Shown here piece after piece: positions 37,155 through 46,665 of a DNA stretch of 64,000 nt. This DNA comes from Celeribacter marinus (GTDB lineage Bacteria > Pseudomonadota > Alphaproteobacteria > Rhodobacterales > Rhodobacteraceae). The notes under the pieces are model-generated. The model saw nothing but the letters and a program-made list of their open reading frames with translations. It ran no database searches and had not been told where the DNA came from. Each line of letters opens with the position of its first letter. The first letter of the stretch is position 1. The DNA is taken from the NCBI RefSeq assembly GCF_001308265.1, contig NZ_CP012023.1:310001-374000 (forward strand), given 5' to 3'. A program made the position numbers and the translations under genes.

Positions 37155-37976
37155 TTATCCCCAAAGTGCCTTGCGCAGCATGTTGAGCGCCACAAGGATC
37201 AAGAACCCGCCAAAGACGCGCTTGAGTGGTTTGGGGTCCATGGCGTGGGCAATTCTCGCTCCAATTGGCGCGGTCAAAAGCGTCATTGAAACGACAACCA
37301 AAAACGCCGCGATATTCACCGCCCCGACCGTAAAGGGAGGTGTGACCTCAGCTGGCAAATCCGCGAACAAGAACCCGATCACAGAGGGCACGGCGATAAT
37401 GGCCCCAAATCCCGCAGCGGTCGCAACCGCGCGGTGAATAGGCACGCCGTAAAGTGTCATGGTGGGCACCCCGAAAGAGCCGCCGCCAATGCCCATCAGC
37501 ACCGACATAAACCCGATGAAGGGGGCAACCACGGCGCGCATCGCGCCTTTTGGCATCTCGGTGCCCAAACGCCATGCCGAATTTCCGAACGCCATATAAA
37601 GACCAATAAAGATACCGACACCGCCAAAGATCAAGATCAGCGTCTCAGAGCGCAAGCTTGAGGCGACGAACACCCCGACAATGGCCCCGATCACGATGCC
37701 GGGGGCAAAGCTCTTGAGGATCGGCCATTCGACCGCGCCCTTTTTGTGGTGTGAGGAGACAGAGCGCACGGAGGTGACAATGATCGTGGCCAGTGATGTG
37801 GCCAGACAGATTTGCATCAATTGCGGACTGTCATATCCAAGGCCCGAAAAGGCATAGTAGAACGCCGGAACCAAGACGATCCCGCCGCCCACGCCCAACA
37901 ATCCCGCAAGAACACCTGCAAAGGCTCCGATCACGGCAATCATCGCCGCGAAGGGTAAAATTGTTGCAATATCCAT
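37155..37976 (-). CDS. TauE/SafE-family sulfite/organosulfonate exporter-like protein
   Basis: A 273-residue membrane protein with about eight helices in two inverted halves. The family motif GVGGGIVLVPAFYYAFS is near residue 30 and a matching GIGGGSFGVPTM near 160. TauE/SafE proteins export sulfite, sulfoacetate or related anions; the substrate here is unknown. The ATG at 37976 was chosen because the 26 upstream codons are not membrane-like and lack a ribosome site. It is transcribed away from the MFS gene. Confidence 0.9.
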   Translation of the reverse strand: MDIATILPFAAMIAVIGAFAGVLAGLLGVGGGIVLVPAFYYAFSGLGYDSPQLMQICLATSLATIIVTSVRSVSSHHKKGAVEWPILKSFAPGIVIGAIVGVFVASSLRSETLILIFGGVGIFIGLYMAFGNSAWRLGTEMPKGAMRAVVAPFIGFMSVLMGIGGGSFGVPTMTLYGVPIHRAVATAAGFGAIIAVPSVIGFLFADLPAEVTPPFTVGAVNIAAFLVVVSMTLLTAPIGARIAHAMDPKPLKRVFGGFLILVALNMLRKALWG

Positions 37977-38111
37977 TCCGCACACCCCTTGTTGTCTGAA
38001 TACGTCAGTAAACGCACCAGCAGTACTTGACCAGACGCACAAATGTCGATCCAAGATGCACGAAAACGCACATGTTTGGGCCGCGTACGGCCCGCTTTTT
38101 GGAGAGTATGA

Positions 38112-39308
38112 ATGTCACCCCTTATGCGTAGCGCCATCGTTCTTGGGCTTTTGTCGGCTGTTGGGCCGTTTGCGATTGATATGTTCTTGCCCGCCCTGCC
38201 CGCGATTGCCGCCGATCTGGGCGCGTCTGTGGCCACGACACAAGGGACAATCACGTTCTACTTTATCGCCTTTGGCCTTACACAACTGATCTACGGGCCG
38301 TGGTCGGATCAGGTGGGGCGCAAGCTGCCGCTTTATGTTGGACTGGGGCTGTTTCTCATTGCATCTTTGTGCGCCACACTGGCACCGACAATTGACATGC
38401 TGATTTTGGCGCGTGTGGGTCAAGGACTTGGGGCCGCCTCATTGATGGTTGTCACCCGTGCGATCATTCGTGACGAATACACCGGCTACGAGGCCACAAA
38501 ACTTATGGGGCTGATTATGCTCGTCTTTTCCGTCTCGCCGATGTTTGCGCCGCTGTCGGGTGCGGCTCTGATCACGGTGACGGGATGGCGCGGGATTTTC
38601 GCGGCAATGGCCGTTGCCGCTTTGGTGGCGATGCTTGTCACGGCCGTGTGGCAGGCCGAAACCCTCCCCAAAGAACACCGTGTTCCTGTGCACCTCAAAA
38701 CGATGGGGCGCGGCATCCGCACGCTAATGCGTGACCCTGTTTTTATGGGGCTGACGTTTGTTGGCGGCTTCGGGATGGCGGCGTTCTTTATCTTTATTGC
38801 CTCGGCTGCGTTTGTCTATGTCGAGACATTCGGCCTGACGCCCACGCAATTCTCCTTGGCCTTTACGGTCAATGCCATGGGCTTTATCGGCGCATCACAA
38901 GCCGCAGCGCCGTTGATGCAAAAACATGGCGCGCTCACGATCATCTTGCTCGGCGTGGGCGGGTTTGCCGCGTCGATGTACGTGTTGATGGCCTTGGCGC
39001 TGATGGGTCTCGCAAGTTTCCCCGTAATCCTCGCGGGGTTGATCGCGGGCTTTGGCTTTATGGGGTTGGTGATCCCGACCACAATGGTCGCCGCTCTTGA
39101 TCCGCATGGCGATATCGCGGGATTGGCGTCCTCACTTGGCGGGACATTGCAAATGGTGGCCGGTGGCGTGATGGTCGCCGCATCCGGCCCGTTTTTCGAC
39201 GGCACACCAACCCCGATGATCGGGGCAATGACCGTGTGTTCGCTCATCACACTTGGCCTGCTTTTGGCGATTTTGCCCCGCGCGCGCCGCATCATGTCAG
39301 CGGGTTAG
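38112..39308 (+). CDS. MFS multidrug efflux transporter (Bcr/CflA type)
   Basis: A 398-residue major facilitator with 12 predicted helices. The drug:H+ antiporter motif C-like and motif A segments are present: DMFLPALPAIAADL near residue 20, GPWSDQVGRKLPLYVGL near 58, and RAIIRDEYTG near 118, all typical of Bcr/CflA. GGAG precedes the ATG at 38112; another ATG four bases earlier is out of frame. The substrate cannot be read from sequence. Confidence 0.92.
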   Translation: MSPLMRSAIVLGLLSAVGPFAIDMFLPALPAIAADLGASVATTQGTITFYFIAFGLTQLIYGPWSDQVGRKLPLYVGLGLFLIASLCATLAPTIDMLILARVGQGLGAASLMVVTRAIIRDEYTGYEATKLMGLIMLVFSVSPMFAPLSGAALITVTGWRGIFAAMAVAALVAMLVTAVWQAETLPKEHRVPVHLKTMGRGIRTLMRDPVFMGLTFVGGFGMAAFFIFIASAAFVYVETFGLTPTQFSLAFTVNAMGFIGASQAAAPLMQKHGALTIILLGVGGFAASMYVLMALALMGLASFPVILAGLIAGFGFMGLVIPTTMVAALDPHGDIAGLASSLGGTLQMVAGGVMVAASGPFFDGTPTPMIGAMTVCSLITLGLLLAILPRARRIMSAG

Positions 39309-39327
39309 GCGCGAGGCAAAGCCGTGG

Positions 39328-40317
39328 TTAGGCGTTGACGTCGACGACAACACGGCCTTTGATGCCGCCCTTCAGGATCGCCGCACCCAAGTCGGGCAGC
39401 TCGGTGAGCGTGGCGGGGTGAACCATGTCGTGCAGCTTTGCCAATGGCAGATCCGTGGCCACCCGCGCCCATGCCCGTTTGCGGTTCTCGGTCGGCTGCG
39501 TCACTGAATCAATGCCAAGCAAGTTCACACCGCGCAACAAAAACGGCACTACGGATGCAGGCAAATGCGCCCCACCGGCAAGACCCACGGCTGCAACAGA
39601 AGCGCCGTATTTCATCTGGCCAAGAATGCGCGCCAACATATCACCGCCGACTGCATCAATGCAGCCCGCCCATGTCTCGGTCTCAAGCGGACGTTTGACC
39701 GTCTCGTTGATCTCGTCGCGCGCAATGATTGTTTTGGCCCCTAGCGATTTGAGGTAGTCCGCCTGCTCGGGACGCCCCGTCACAGCCGCCACATCATAGC
39801 CAATGTGGGCCAAAATTGCAGTCGCCACAGAGCCAACCCCGCCCGCAGCGCCGGTGACCAACACCGGCCCCTTGTCTGGGGTCAGCCCGTGATCCTCAAG
39901 CGCCATAACGGCCAGCATCGCGGTGAAGCCCGCCGTGCCCACGGCCATCGCGTCATGCGGGCTAAGCCCATCGGGCAGCGGCACAAGCCAATCGGCTTTC
40001 ACACGGGCTTTCTCGGCATAGCCGCCCCACCGGTTTTCACCCACACGCCAACCGGTCAACACGACCTTATCGCCCGCTGCAAACCGTGGATCGTCCGATG
40101 TTTCGACCGTGCCAGCAAAATCAATGCCCGGAACATGGGGGTAGTTGCGCACCAAACCGCCGCCCTTGGGCGACAGGCACAACCCGTCTTTGTAGTTGAG
40201 CGTCGAATACTCCACGGCCACTGTTACGTCACCCTCAGGCAGCATGGCCTCGTCGATGTCCGTAATCTGTGCAGCGGCCAAACCGTCCTCACCTTGTTCC
40301 ATCACCAATGCGCGCAT
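39328..40317 (-). CDS. acuI: Acrylyl-CoA reductase (AcuI/YhdH family)
   Basis: An NADPH-dependent MDR-family enzyme of 329 residues that reduces toxic acryloyl-CoA to propionyl-CoA, a step in DMSP-derived acrylate and 3-hydroxypropionate metabolism in Rhodobacterales. It matches the AcuI/YhdH pattern: STLNYKDGL (about 38-46), PGIDFAGTV, and the Rossmann motif VTGAAGGVGSVA (about 154-165). It lacks zinc-binding residues, as expected. The ATG at 40317 lies 49 bases from a palindrome shared with a divergent GntR gene, which may be its regulator. Confidence 0.93.
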   Translation of the reverse strand: MRALVMEQGEDGLAAAQITDIDEAMLPEGDVTVAVEYSTLNYKDGLCLSPKGGGLVRNYPHVPGIDFAGTVETSDDPRFAAGDKVVLTGWRVGENRWGGYAEKARVKADWLVPLPDGLSPHDAMAVGTAGFTAMLAVMALEDHGLTPDKGPVLVTGAAGGVGSVATAILAHIGYDVAAVTGRPEQADYLKSLGAKTIIARDEINETVKRPLETETWAGCIDAVGGDMLARILGQMKYGASVAAVGLAGGAHLPASVVPFLLRGVNLLGIDSVTQPTENRKRAWARVATDLPLAKLHDMVHPATLTELPDLGAAILKGGIKGRVVVDVNA

Positions 40318-40365
40318 GTCGTCCTCCGATCCTGAGCTTGCAATACAATCGTCTTGCCTCCATAA

Positions 40366-40407
40366 TTGTCAGACAAATGCAGGAGTTGGCAAGTCAAATG
40401 TCAGACA
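40366..40407. promoter_or_regulatory. TTGTCAGACAA operator pair between acuI and the GntR regulator
   Basis: TTGTCAGACAA (40366-40376) is a perfect palindrome around a central A, and TGTCAGACA (40399-40407) repeats it 32 bases on, overlapping the ATG of the GntR gene at 40398. TTGTCTG and GCAGACAG (about 40438-40459) are further half sites in the coding region. The arrangement suggests autorepression and control of acuI. Confidence 0.75.
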
Positions 40408-41111
40408 ATTTACAAGCCACTGATATTAAGCAAGATTTGTCTGCGTCAATCGCAGACAGAATACGCGCCGACATTCTTTCGGGCCGTTTGGCCGCCGATG
40501 ACCGCCTTCCCTGCGAACAGGATCTGGCCGAGGCCCACGGCGTGTCCCGTGCCACCGTGCGAGAGGCGTTGAAACGACTTGCGGCGCAAAGCCTCATCCG
40601 GACCAAGCGCGGCGCCACGGGCGGTGCCTTTGTCAATCGCCAGTCCTTTCGTGAGGCCTATGCACAGATGGCCTCCACCGCCACCTTGTTGATTACGCTA
40701 AACGAAGTGGATATCGCCACGGCCTGCGAAGCGCGGTTCGCACTTGAACGCGGGTGCGCTCGGCTTGCGGCCAAACATCGCGAACAGGTCCACATCGACA
40801 CCATGCGCCGCGAAGTGGCCCGCCAACGCGATCCGAACCTGAGCGACGAGGCATTTTGTGCCTCCGATGTGGTGTTTCACCGGGCTTTGGTCGATGCCGC
40901 CGCCAACCCCGTTTTGTCGTGGCAACTGGCCGCCGCAATCGAAGGTATCGAGCCGTTGATGAATATTCTCACCTACCGGCAACGCGACCGCGATGCGGTT
41001 GTGACACTGCACAATGCGATCGTCGATGCATTGGAAAACCGTGTCGGCTCTAAAATCGAGAGCCTGTTGGACCACTTGTGCGACCAGACCCTGCGCACCG
41101 CACTGGCCTGA
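40398..41111 (+). CDS. GntR-family (FCD) regulator next to acuI
   Basis: A 237-residue FadR-type regulator with the winged helix at about 15-80 (RLPCEQDLAEAHGVSRATVR and LAAQSLIRTKRGATGG) and an FCD domain with metal-site residues expected in DVVFHRALVDAA and VTLHNAIVDAL. The ATG at 40398 is preceded by AGGAG with a 12-base spacer; an ATG at 40377 is possible but lacks a site. It is divergent from acuI. In Rhodobacter sphaeroides acuI is controlled by a TetR protein (AcuR), so a GntR neighbour is different wiring. The ligand is unknown. Confidence 0.87.
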   Translation: MSDNLQATDIKQDLSASIADRIRADILSGRLAADDRLPCEQDLAEAHGVSRATVREALKRLAAQSLIRTKRGATGGAFVNRQSFREAYAQMASTATLLITLNEVDIATACEARFALERGCARLAAKHREQVHIDTMRREVARQRDPNLSDEAFCASDVVFHRALVDAAANPVLSWQLAAAIEGIEPLMNILTYRQRDRDAVVTLHNAIVDALENRVGSKIESLLDHLCDQTLRTALA

Positions 41112-41204
41112 CTAGAGTGGCCTGACCTCACACTGGCCTGACCTGACACCGCAAGAGCCCTTGAACCTGCGCGCACAAACGCCTACATCAGTCGTGTCGG
41201 GCTT

Positions 41205-41545
41205 GCTCGACTATGAACATAAACGCGCATGTAATAAGCGGATCGGACCCGGGGGCGGTACCCGGCGTCTCCACCAATCATTCCCGCATTGGCCCTCATT
41301 TGGGGTGAATATGGGGCACATGGGGACGAAATAGGATCGACGGACGTCTAAAGATGTTTGCTTTGTTTCGGTGAGTTACCACCGTTATCGGTACACTAAA
41401 GCTAGTTGCAAATGACAACAAAGCTCCAATGGCTCTCGCAGCGTAAGCTGTGCGAAACATTGAAACCTAAGTCCTTAGGTTTAGCGACTTAAGGCGGGGT
41501 TCGCAGGTACCTGGCAACAGAAACCTGCACTTTTCCCTCCCTCAG
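41205..41545 (+). ncRNA. ssrA: tmRNA, circularly permuted two-piece form
   Basis: The gene is in the permuted alphaproteobacterial order. The acceptor piece comes first and ends CGTCTCC-ACCA (41266-41276), which pairs with GGGGACG (41322-41328) at the 5' end of the coding piece to form the acceptor stem. The coding piece continues ATAGGATCGACGG, a strong tmRNA signature, and encodes the tag reading frame at 41408-41446: ANDNKAPMALAA followed by TAA. A conserved downstream hairpin with ACCTAAGTCCTTAGGT and later pairing GCAGGT/ACCTGC supports the fold. The outer ends are approximate. sspB follows. Confidence 0.9.
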
Positions 41546-41652
41546 TGTGACCCACAATTCATGCGAACACGCGTGTCAGGCGGCTATCCCCTTTCCTTCA
41601 CTTTCGAATCCCGTATGGTATGGGTGTTAAGGTTTTAAAAGGGCGACAAGAT

Positions 41653-42168
41653 ATGGCTAAAAGCATCGATTACGGCAATCTGATGCACGACGCGATGCGT
41701 GGGCTGATCCGCAAAGTACTTGACGGGATCAAGCCCAACGGATTGCCCGGCGATCACCATTTTTTCATTACCTTCGACACGATGCACCCCGATGTTGAAT
41801 TGGCGGATTGGCTGTCGGATCGCTATCCCGAGGAAATGACCGTTGTTATTCAACATTGGTTCGACAACCTCGACGTCACCGATGACGGCTTTTCCATCAC
41901 GCTCAATTTTGGCGACAATCCCGAACCACTCTACATTCCATATGATTCCATTCGCACGTTCGTGGATCCGTCCGTCGAGTTTGGTCTGCGGTTCGAGACC
42001 CAAGAGGTCGACGCGGATGAAATGGACGACGATGACGAGGCCTTGCACCCCACTGCCCCACAGGCGGATGTCTCGACGCTAAAAACCACCAGCGCCGATG
42101 CTACGGACAAAGGCCCCAAGCCATCGAAAGCGGCTGAAATCGTGTCCCTCGACAAGTTTCGCAAGTAA
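41653..42168 (+). CDS. sspB: SspB family ClpXP adaptor
   Basis: SspB binds the ssrA degradation tag and hands tagged proteins to the ClpXP protease. The 171-residue protein has the conserved alphaproteobacterial SspB core (about 8-125): MRGLIRKVLDGIKPNGLPGDHHFFITF, YPEEMTVVIQHWFDNL and FSITLNFGDNPEPLYIPY, each split over these residues. The acidic linker and a conserved C-terminal AEIVSLDKFRK probably contact ClpX. The ATG at 41653 gives the standard MAKSIDYGNLM start. It is the first gene after ssrA. Confidence 0.92.
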   Translation: MAKSIDYGNLMHDAMRGLIRKVLDGIKPNGLPGDHHFFITFDTMHPDVELADWLSDRYPEEMTVVIQHWFDNLDVTDDGFSITLNFGDNPEPLYIPYDSIRTFVDPSVEFGLRFETQEVDADEMDDDDEALHPTAPQADVSTLKTTSADATDKGPKPSKAAEIVSLDKFRK

Positions 42169-42350
42169 GCAAGAGATGTATTGCGGCGCGCGATGACGCG
42201 CCGCACGCTCCCAAATCAGGCCCATTCCCGAAACAAGCGGTAGTTTAGCGCAAACACACGGCGTGTATGCGCTCGTATACATTGCGTTGATCCTGATGAC
42301 GGGCTATAGAAATTCCGACGAATTTGGCACCATCAAGGGAGAGAGCCCCG

Positions 42351-43745
42351 ATGACAAACACCCGTACAGAAACCGACAGTTTTGGCCCACTTGAGGTTCC
42401 CGCAGACAAATATTGGGGCGCACAGACGCAGCGCTCGATCCTGAATTTCCCGATTGGATGGGAAAAACAGCCCGTGCCGATCATTCGCGCCCTTGGTGTG
42501 GTCAAAAAAGCCTGTGCAATGGCCAACAAGACCCTTGGCACGATGGAGCCCGAGATTGCCGATGCCATCATCGCGGCGGCTGGCGAAGTGATCGACGGCA
42601 AGTTCGACGACAACTTCCCGCTGGTAGTTTGGCAGACGGGATCAGGTACCCAGTCGAACATGAACGCCAACGAAGTGATTTCAAACCGCGCGATTGAAAT
42701 GCTCGGTGGTGTGATGGCGTCGAAATCGCCCGTCCACCCCAACGATCATTGCAACATGGGCCAGTCGTCCAACGACACGTTCCCGACCGCGATGCACGTA
42801 GGTATCGGCATGCAAGCCCGCGATGTGTTTATCCCCGGTCTGACAAAATTGGCCGAAGCGTTGGAGGCGAAATCCGAAAAGTTCAAGGATATCATCAAGA
42901 TCGGCCGCACCCACACGCAAGATGCAACACCTTTGACCCTTGGCCAAGAGTTCGGCGGATATGCCCACCAAGTGCGCAAGGGCATCGCGCGCGTTGAGGC
43001 CTGTCTCGGTGATATTTACGAATTGGCACAGGGCGGCACCGCGGTTGGCACGGGGCTAAACACGCAAAAAGGCTGGGCGGAAATGGTTGCGGCCAACATG
43101 GCCGAAATCACCGATCTGCCGTTCGTAACCGCGCCGAACAAGTTCGAAGCCCTTGCCGCACATGACGCGATGGTGATGTTCTCGGGTGCGCTCAACACGG
43201 TTGCTGCGTCCTTGTTCAAGATCGCCAACGACATCCGCCTGCTCGGTTCCGGCCCGCGTTGTGGCCTTGGAGAATTGAACTTGCCAGAAAACGAGCCGGG
43301 CTCGTCGATTATGCCCGGCAAAGTGAACCCGACACAGGCCGAAGCGCTGACCATGGTGTGCGCCCACGTCATGGGCAACAACGCCGCCGTTGGCATCGCA
43401 GGTAGCCAAGGTCATTTCGAGCTGAACGTTTACAACCCGATGATGTCCTATAACGTGTTGCAATCTATGCAGCTTTTGGGTGATAGCGCCTCAGCGTTCA
43501 CGGATAACATGGTTGTAGGCATTGAGGCCAACGAGGCACGTATTGAGAAATTGTTGCATGAATCCTTGATGCTCGTCACAGCACTTGCGCCTACCATCGG
43601 CTACGACAACGCGACCAAAGTCGCGAAAACCGCGCATAAAAACGGCACCACTCTGAAACAAGAAGCCATCGCTCTTGGCTTTGTCGATGAGGCCACGTTC
43701 GACGCGGTTGTGCGTCCTGAACAGATGATTGGTCCAAAAGACTAA
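42351..43745 (+). CDS. fumC: Class II fumarate hydratase
   Basis: FumC hydrates fumarate to malate in the citric acid cycle without an iron-sulfur cluster. The 464-residue protein has the family motifs [28 protein letters not shown] and [16 protein letters not shown], and the catalytic His region [20 protein letters not shown] precedes the ATG at 42351; the short extension to 42324 is not conserved. It is closed by a strong terminator. Confidence 0.97.
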   Translation: MTNTRTETDSFGPLEVPADKYWGAQTQRSILNFPIGWEKQPVPIIRALGVVKKACAMANKTLGTMEPEIADAIIAAAGEVIDGKFDDNFPLVVWQTGSGTQSNMNANEVISNRAIEMLGGVMASKSPVHPNDHCNMGQSSNDTFPTAMHVGIGMQARDVFIPGLTKLAEALEAKSEKFKDIIKIGRTHTQDATPLTLGQEFGGYAHQVRKGIARVEACLGDIYELAQGGTAVGTGLNTQKGWAEMVAANMAEITDLPFVTAPNKFEALAAHDAMVMFSGALNTVAASLFKIANDIRLLGSGPRCGLGELNLPENEPGSSIMPGKVNPTQAEALTMVCAHVMGNNAAVGIAGSQGHFELNVYNPMMSYNVLQSMQLLGDSASAFTDNMVVGIEANEARIEKLLHESLMLVTALAPTIGYDNATKVAKTAHKNGTTLKQEAIALGFVDEATFDAVVRPEQMIGPKD

Positions 43746-43768
43746 ACGAGCGCGCATAAATGAGAGAC

Positions 43769-43793
43769 GGGCGGCCTTTGGGTCGCCCTTTTT
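43769..43793 (+). terminator. Terminator of fumC
   Basis: GGGCGGCC pairs with GGTCGCCC (one G-T) around a short loop and is followed by TTTTT, 24 bases after the fumC stop. Confidence 0.88.
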
Positions 43794-43863
43794 CGTTTGC
43801 CGCACGTCTTTATCGATTTTGAGTCTTTACGGCTCAAAGGCGCGCGTGGTATCAAATTACCCC

Positions 43864-44052
43864 ATGAGCAAGGACAATATCATAAACCTCAATCAGGCGC
43901 GCAAGTCAAAGTCGCACCTTAAGAGGCGCGCGCAAGCAAATGAAAATGCTATAAAATTTGGCCGCACCAAGGCGCAAAAACGCATCGAAGACCTTGATGC
44001 CGCGCGGGCGGCTGCGGCGCTAGAGGGTAAGAAACGTCAGGATGACGAATGA
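43864..44052 (+). CDS. DUF4169 small basic protein
   Basis: A 62-residue protein of the DUF4169 type with IINLNQARKSKSHLKRRAQA and the conserved AIKFGRTKAQK. It is strongly basic and helical. The function is unknown. It overlaps the next gene by ATGA, so the two are co-translated. Confidence 0.75.
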   Translation: MSKDNIINLNQARKSKSHLKRRAQANENAIKFGRTKAQKRIEDLDAARAAAALEGKKRQDDE

Positions 44053-44282
44053 CTACGCGTCCCGTCAAACGCTCCCTCACCTTGCGCGGCCACCGCACGT
44101 CTGTCTCGCTCGAAGATCCGTTCTGGCGCGCCTTTCGAGATATTGCACATCGCGAGGACAAGCCCATCAACGTCTTGGCCGCACAGATTGACGAAACACG
44201 CGGTGTCGATGCGGGCCTTGCGTCAGCCATCCGTATCTACGTCCTTGAGTATTATCAGAAAACTGCCCAATTCGAGAGCTGA
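44049..44282 (+). CDS. Ribbon-helix-helix domain protein (RHH_4 type)
   Basis: A 77-residue protein resembling the RHH_4 family: VKRSLTLRGHRTSVSLEDPFWRAFRDIA is the beta strand and first helix, followed by a second helix with INVLAAQID and a C-terminal helical tail. It may bind DNA as a dimer; the target is unknown. It is coupled to the DUF4169 gene by ATGA, and its last 28 bases overlap the convergent phytoene-synthase-like gene. Confidence 0.8.
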   Translation: MTTRPVKRSLTLRGHRTSVSLEDPFWRAFRDIAHREDKPINVLAAQIDETRGVDAGLASAIRIYVLEYYQKTAQFES

Positions 44283-45034
44283 GACACCCCCGCGAGACGC
44301 AAAGAGGCCTTAACCGGTCCCTGCCCCAAACGCCCCTCAATCACCGCCACCGGATCTTTGGCCGCTTGACGCAAGAGCGGTAGGTGCATCATCGCGTCAA
44401 GCATCGGCGCGCGGGCCGATTTGCTCACCCCTTTGAGGTTTTGCGCGCCCCACCGTGCCTTTTGCACCGTCTCTTTGGCCAAGGCAGCAACGGCGTCCGC
44501 GCGTCCATCCAAAAGCGGCGTGCGCCCGTGCTCCTGCAACGCAGGAATCGCCGCAAAATACCGCCCCAATGCCCCCGCAAACCCCAATCTATTCAACGCT
44601 TTGCCATGTGTTTCTTCAGCGCCAAGCAGGCGGGCTGCCACATGCATCGGGATCACATATGTGGCGTGCAAATAGCGGTGCAACGCTGCCTCATTCTCAT
44701 GCGGATCGCTATAGATGTCCCACTGACGCGCCGTGACAGACGCGTCAAGCGCCAGTGCGGCTGCATGATCCAAAACACCCGCCAAGGGGGCCGCAACCTC
44801 ATGGGCGCGCGGCGCTTTGTTCTCTTGGATTTCACTTAGAACATCGCGCCAGAACTGAAGCCGCATCTCTGCAATCATACTCTCTTTTGTCACCCATGGC
44901 GCTTTGGCCACTTCGAGACAAAAGGCATGGATGGGAAACAACACCGCACGGGCCGCGACAGGTGCGGCCATCGTGGTGCGAAACCGCATGATGTCCGCCG
45001 CCTCGACCAATTGCGCACATGCATTTATGCTCAT
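44255..45034 (-). CDS. Squalene/phytoene synthase family protein (NDUFAF6-like)
   Basis: A 259-residue all-helical protein of the isoprenoid synthase fold. It keeps a degenerate version of the first aspartate region around FRTTMAAPVAARAVLFPIHAFCLEVAKAP and has LQFWRDVL, but it lacks the classic DXXXD aspartates of a squalene or phytoene synthase, as do the mitochondrial NDUFAF6 complex I assembly factors that resemble alphaproteobacterial proteins. It is therefore probably not a terpene enzyme. Its start overlaps the cimA stop by ATGA, and its 3' end overlaps the RHH gene. Confidence 0.8.
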   Translation of the reverse strand: MSINACAQLVEAADIMRFRTTMAAPVAARAVLFPIHAFCLEVAKAPWVTKESMIAEMRLQFWRDVLSEIQENKAPRAHEVAAPLAGVLDHAAALALDASVTARQWDIYSDPHENEAALHRYLHATYVIPMHVAARLLGAEETHGKALNRLGFAGALGRYFAAIPALQEHGRTPLLDGRADAVAALAKETVQKARWGAQNLKGVSKSARAPMLDAMMHLPLLRQAAKDPVAVIEGRLGQGPVKASLRLAGVSQLSNWAVF

Positions 45035-46665
45035 TGTGACACCAAGGGCGTGGCACCATCGCGCACTAGCTTCCAGATAATCGCATCAAGCAGCGCCTCA
45101 AAAGAGGCATCAATAATGTTCGACGACACGCCCACGGTCGACCAACGCCGCCCCTGTCCGTCTTCGTGGTCGATGATCACACGCGTTTTCGCGGCCGTGC
45201 CACCTTGGGTGATGCGCACCTTGTAATCCACCAAATCAATATCATCGATCAGGGCCTGATAGGGACCGAGATCTTTCATCAGGGCGCGGGCCAATGCGTT
45301 CACGGGTCCGGCGTCCTTGCCCTCCGCATCAAGGCTATCGGAGACCGCGAGCATCTTCTGCTCACCGATTTTGGTCACCACAACGGCCTCGGACAAAGAC
45401 ACCATTTTGTTGCGCTTGTTCTTGCGCCGCTCGACCGTGACGCGGTAGCGCTTTATCTCGAAAAAGGATGGCAACAGACCCAACTCGCGGCGTGCTTCCA
45501 ACTCGAACGAGGCCTGTGCACTATCATAGGCGTAGCCCTCGCTTTCGCGGTCTTTGATACGGTCGAGAATGCGCGAAAGATCGGTCTTGTCGGACACCTC
45601 CAACCCCATCTCGGACAGGCGTCTGCGCAAATTGCTTTGCCCTGCTTGGTTCGACATCGGCACAATGCGCGCGTTGCCAACCGTTTCGGGCGCAATATGT
45701 TCATAGGTGGTCGGATCTTTGAGAATGGCAGAGGCATGCAGCCCCGCCTTATGGGCAAAGGCCGATGCTCCGACATAGGGCGCAGAGCGCAGCGGCACAC
45801 GGTTCAAAATGTCGTCCAACGTGCGCGATGTTTTCACCAACCCCGCCAACGCGTCATGGGTCACCCCCGTTTGCAAGGTCGAGCAATAGGGCTCTTTGAG
45901 CAAAAAGGTCGGGATCAAACTGGTCAGATTGGCATTGCCGCACCGCTCGCCCAACCCATTCAATGTGCCTTGGACGTGGCGCGCACCGGCATTGACGGCG
46001 GCCAAAGTGTTTGCGACCGCGTTGCCCGTGTCATCATGTGTATGGATGCCAAGCCGGTCGCCGGTGATGCCGCTATCAATCACCGCGCGGGTGATCTGTG
46101 CGACCTCATCGGGGAGCGTTCCGCCATTGGTGTCACACAACACGATCCAGCGCGCCCCCGCATCATATGCGGCGTGCAGGCATTTGAGCGCGTACTCAGG
46201 ATTGGACTTGTAGCCGTCAAAGAAGTGTTCGGCGTCAAATAGCGCCTCGCGCCCCTGTTCAACCACATATTCAATGGAGCGCGCGATGTTTTCGAGGTTC
46301 TCGTCAAGCGTGAATCCAAGCGCCGTGGTGACGTGAAAATCATGGGTTTTGCCGACCAGACATACGGCCTTGGTCTTTGCGTTGAGCACGCCTGCCAGCA
46401 CATCGTCGTTGGCCGCAGAGCGCCCTGCCCGTTTGGTCATCCCGAAGGCCAAAAAGGTCGCGTTGACCTTTGGCGGGGCGTCAAAAAACTCGGTGTCGGT
46501 GGGATTGGCACCGGGCCAACCGCCCTCGATATAATCCATCCCAAGTGCGTCGAGCGCATGGGCAATCTGGTGTTTTTCTTGGGTGGAAAACTGCACGCCT
46601 TGGGTCTGTTGGCCGTCGCGTAATGTGGTGTCAAACAGGTAGAGGCGTTGTTTTTGGGTGCTCAT
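45031..46665 (-). CDS. cimA: (R)-citramalate synthase
   Basis: CimA condenses pyruvate and acetyl-CoA to (R)-citramalate, the entry to a threonine-independent isoleucine route. The 544-residue protein has the DRE-TIM domain with [18 protein letters not shown] (about 8-26) and the metal-ligand His in [22 protein letters not shown], followed by the LeuA dimer domain at about 390-540. The family closely resembles 2-isopropylmalate synthase, and the sequence pattern favours citramalate synthase. It is coupled by ATGA to cysS upstream and to the phytoene-synthase-like gene downstream. Confidence 0.92.
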   Translation of the reverse strand: MSTQKQRLYLFDTTLRDGQQTQGVQFSTQEKHQIAHALDALGMDYIEGGWPGANPTDTEFFDAPPKVNATFLAFGMTKRAGRSAANDDVLAGVLNAKTKAVCLVGKTHDFHVTTALGFTLDENLENIARSIEYVVEQGREALFDAEHFFDGYKSNPEYALKCLHAAYDAGARWIVLCDTNGGTLPDEVAQITRAVIDSGITGDRLGIHTHDDTGNAVANTLAAVNAGARHVQGTLNGLGERCGNANLTSLIPTFLLKEPYCSTLQTGVTHDALAGLVKTSRTLDDILNRVPLRSAPYVGASAFAHKAGLHASAILKDPTTYEHIAPETVGNARIVPMSNQAGQSNLRRRLSEMGLEVSDKTDLSRILDRIKDRESEGYAYDSAQASFELEARRELGLLPSFFEIKRYRVTVERRKNKRNKMVSLSEAVVVTKIGEQKMLAVSDSLDAEGKDAGPVNALARALMKDLGPYQALIDDIDLVDYKVRITQGGTAAKTRVIIDHEDGQGRRWSTVGVSSNIIDASFEALLDAIIWKLVRDGATPLVSQ

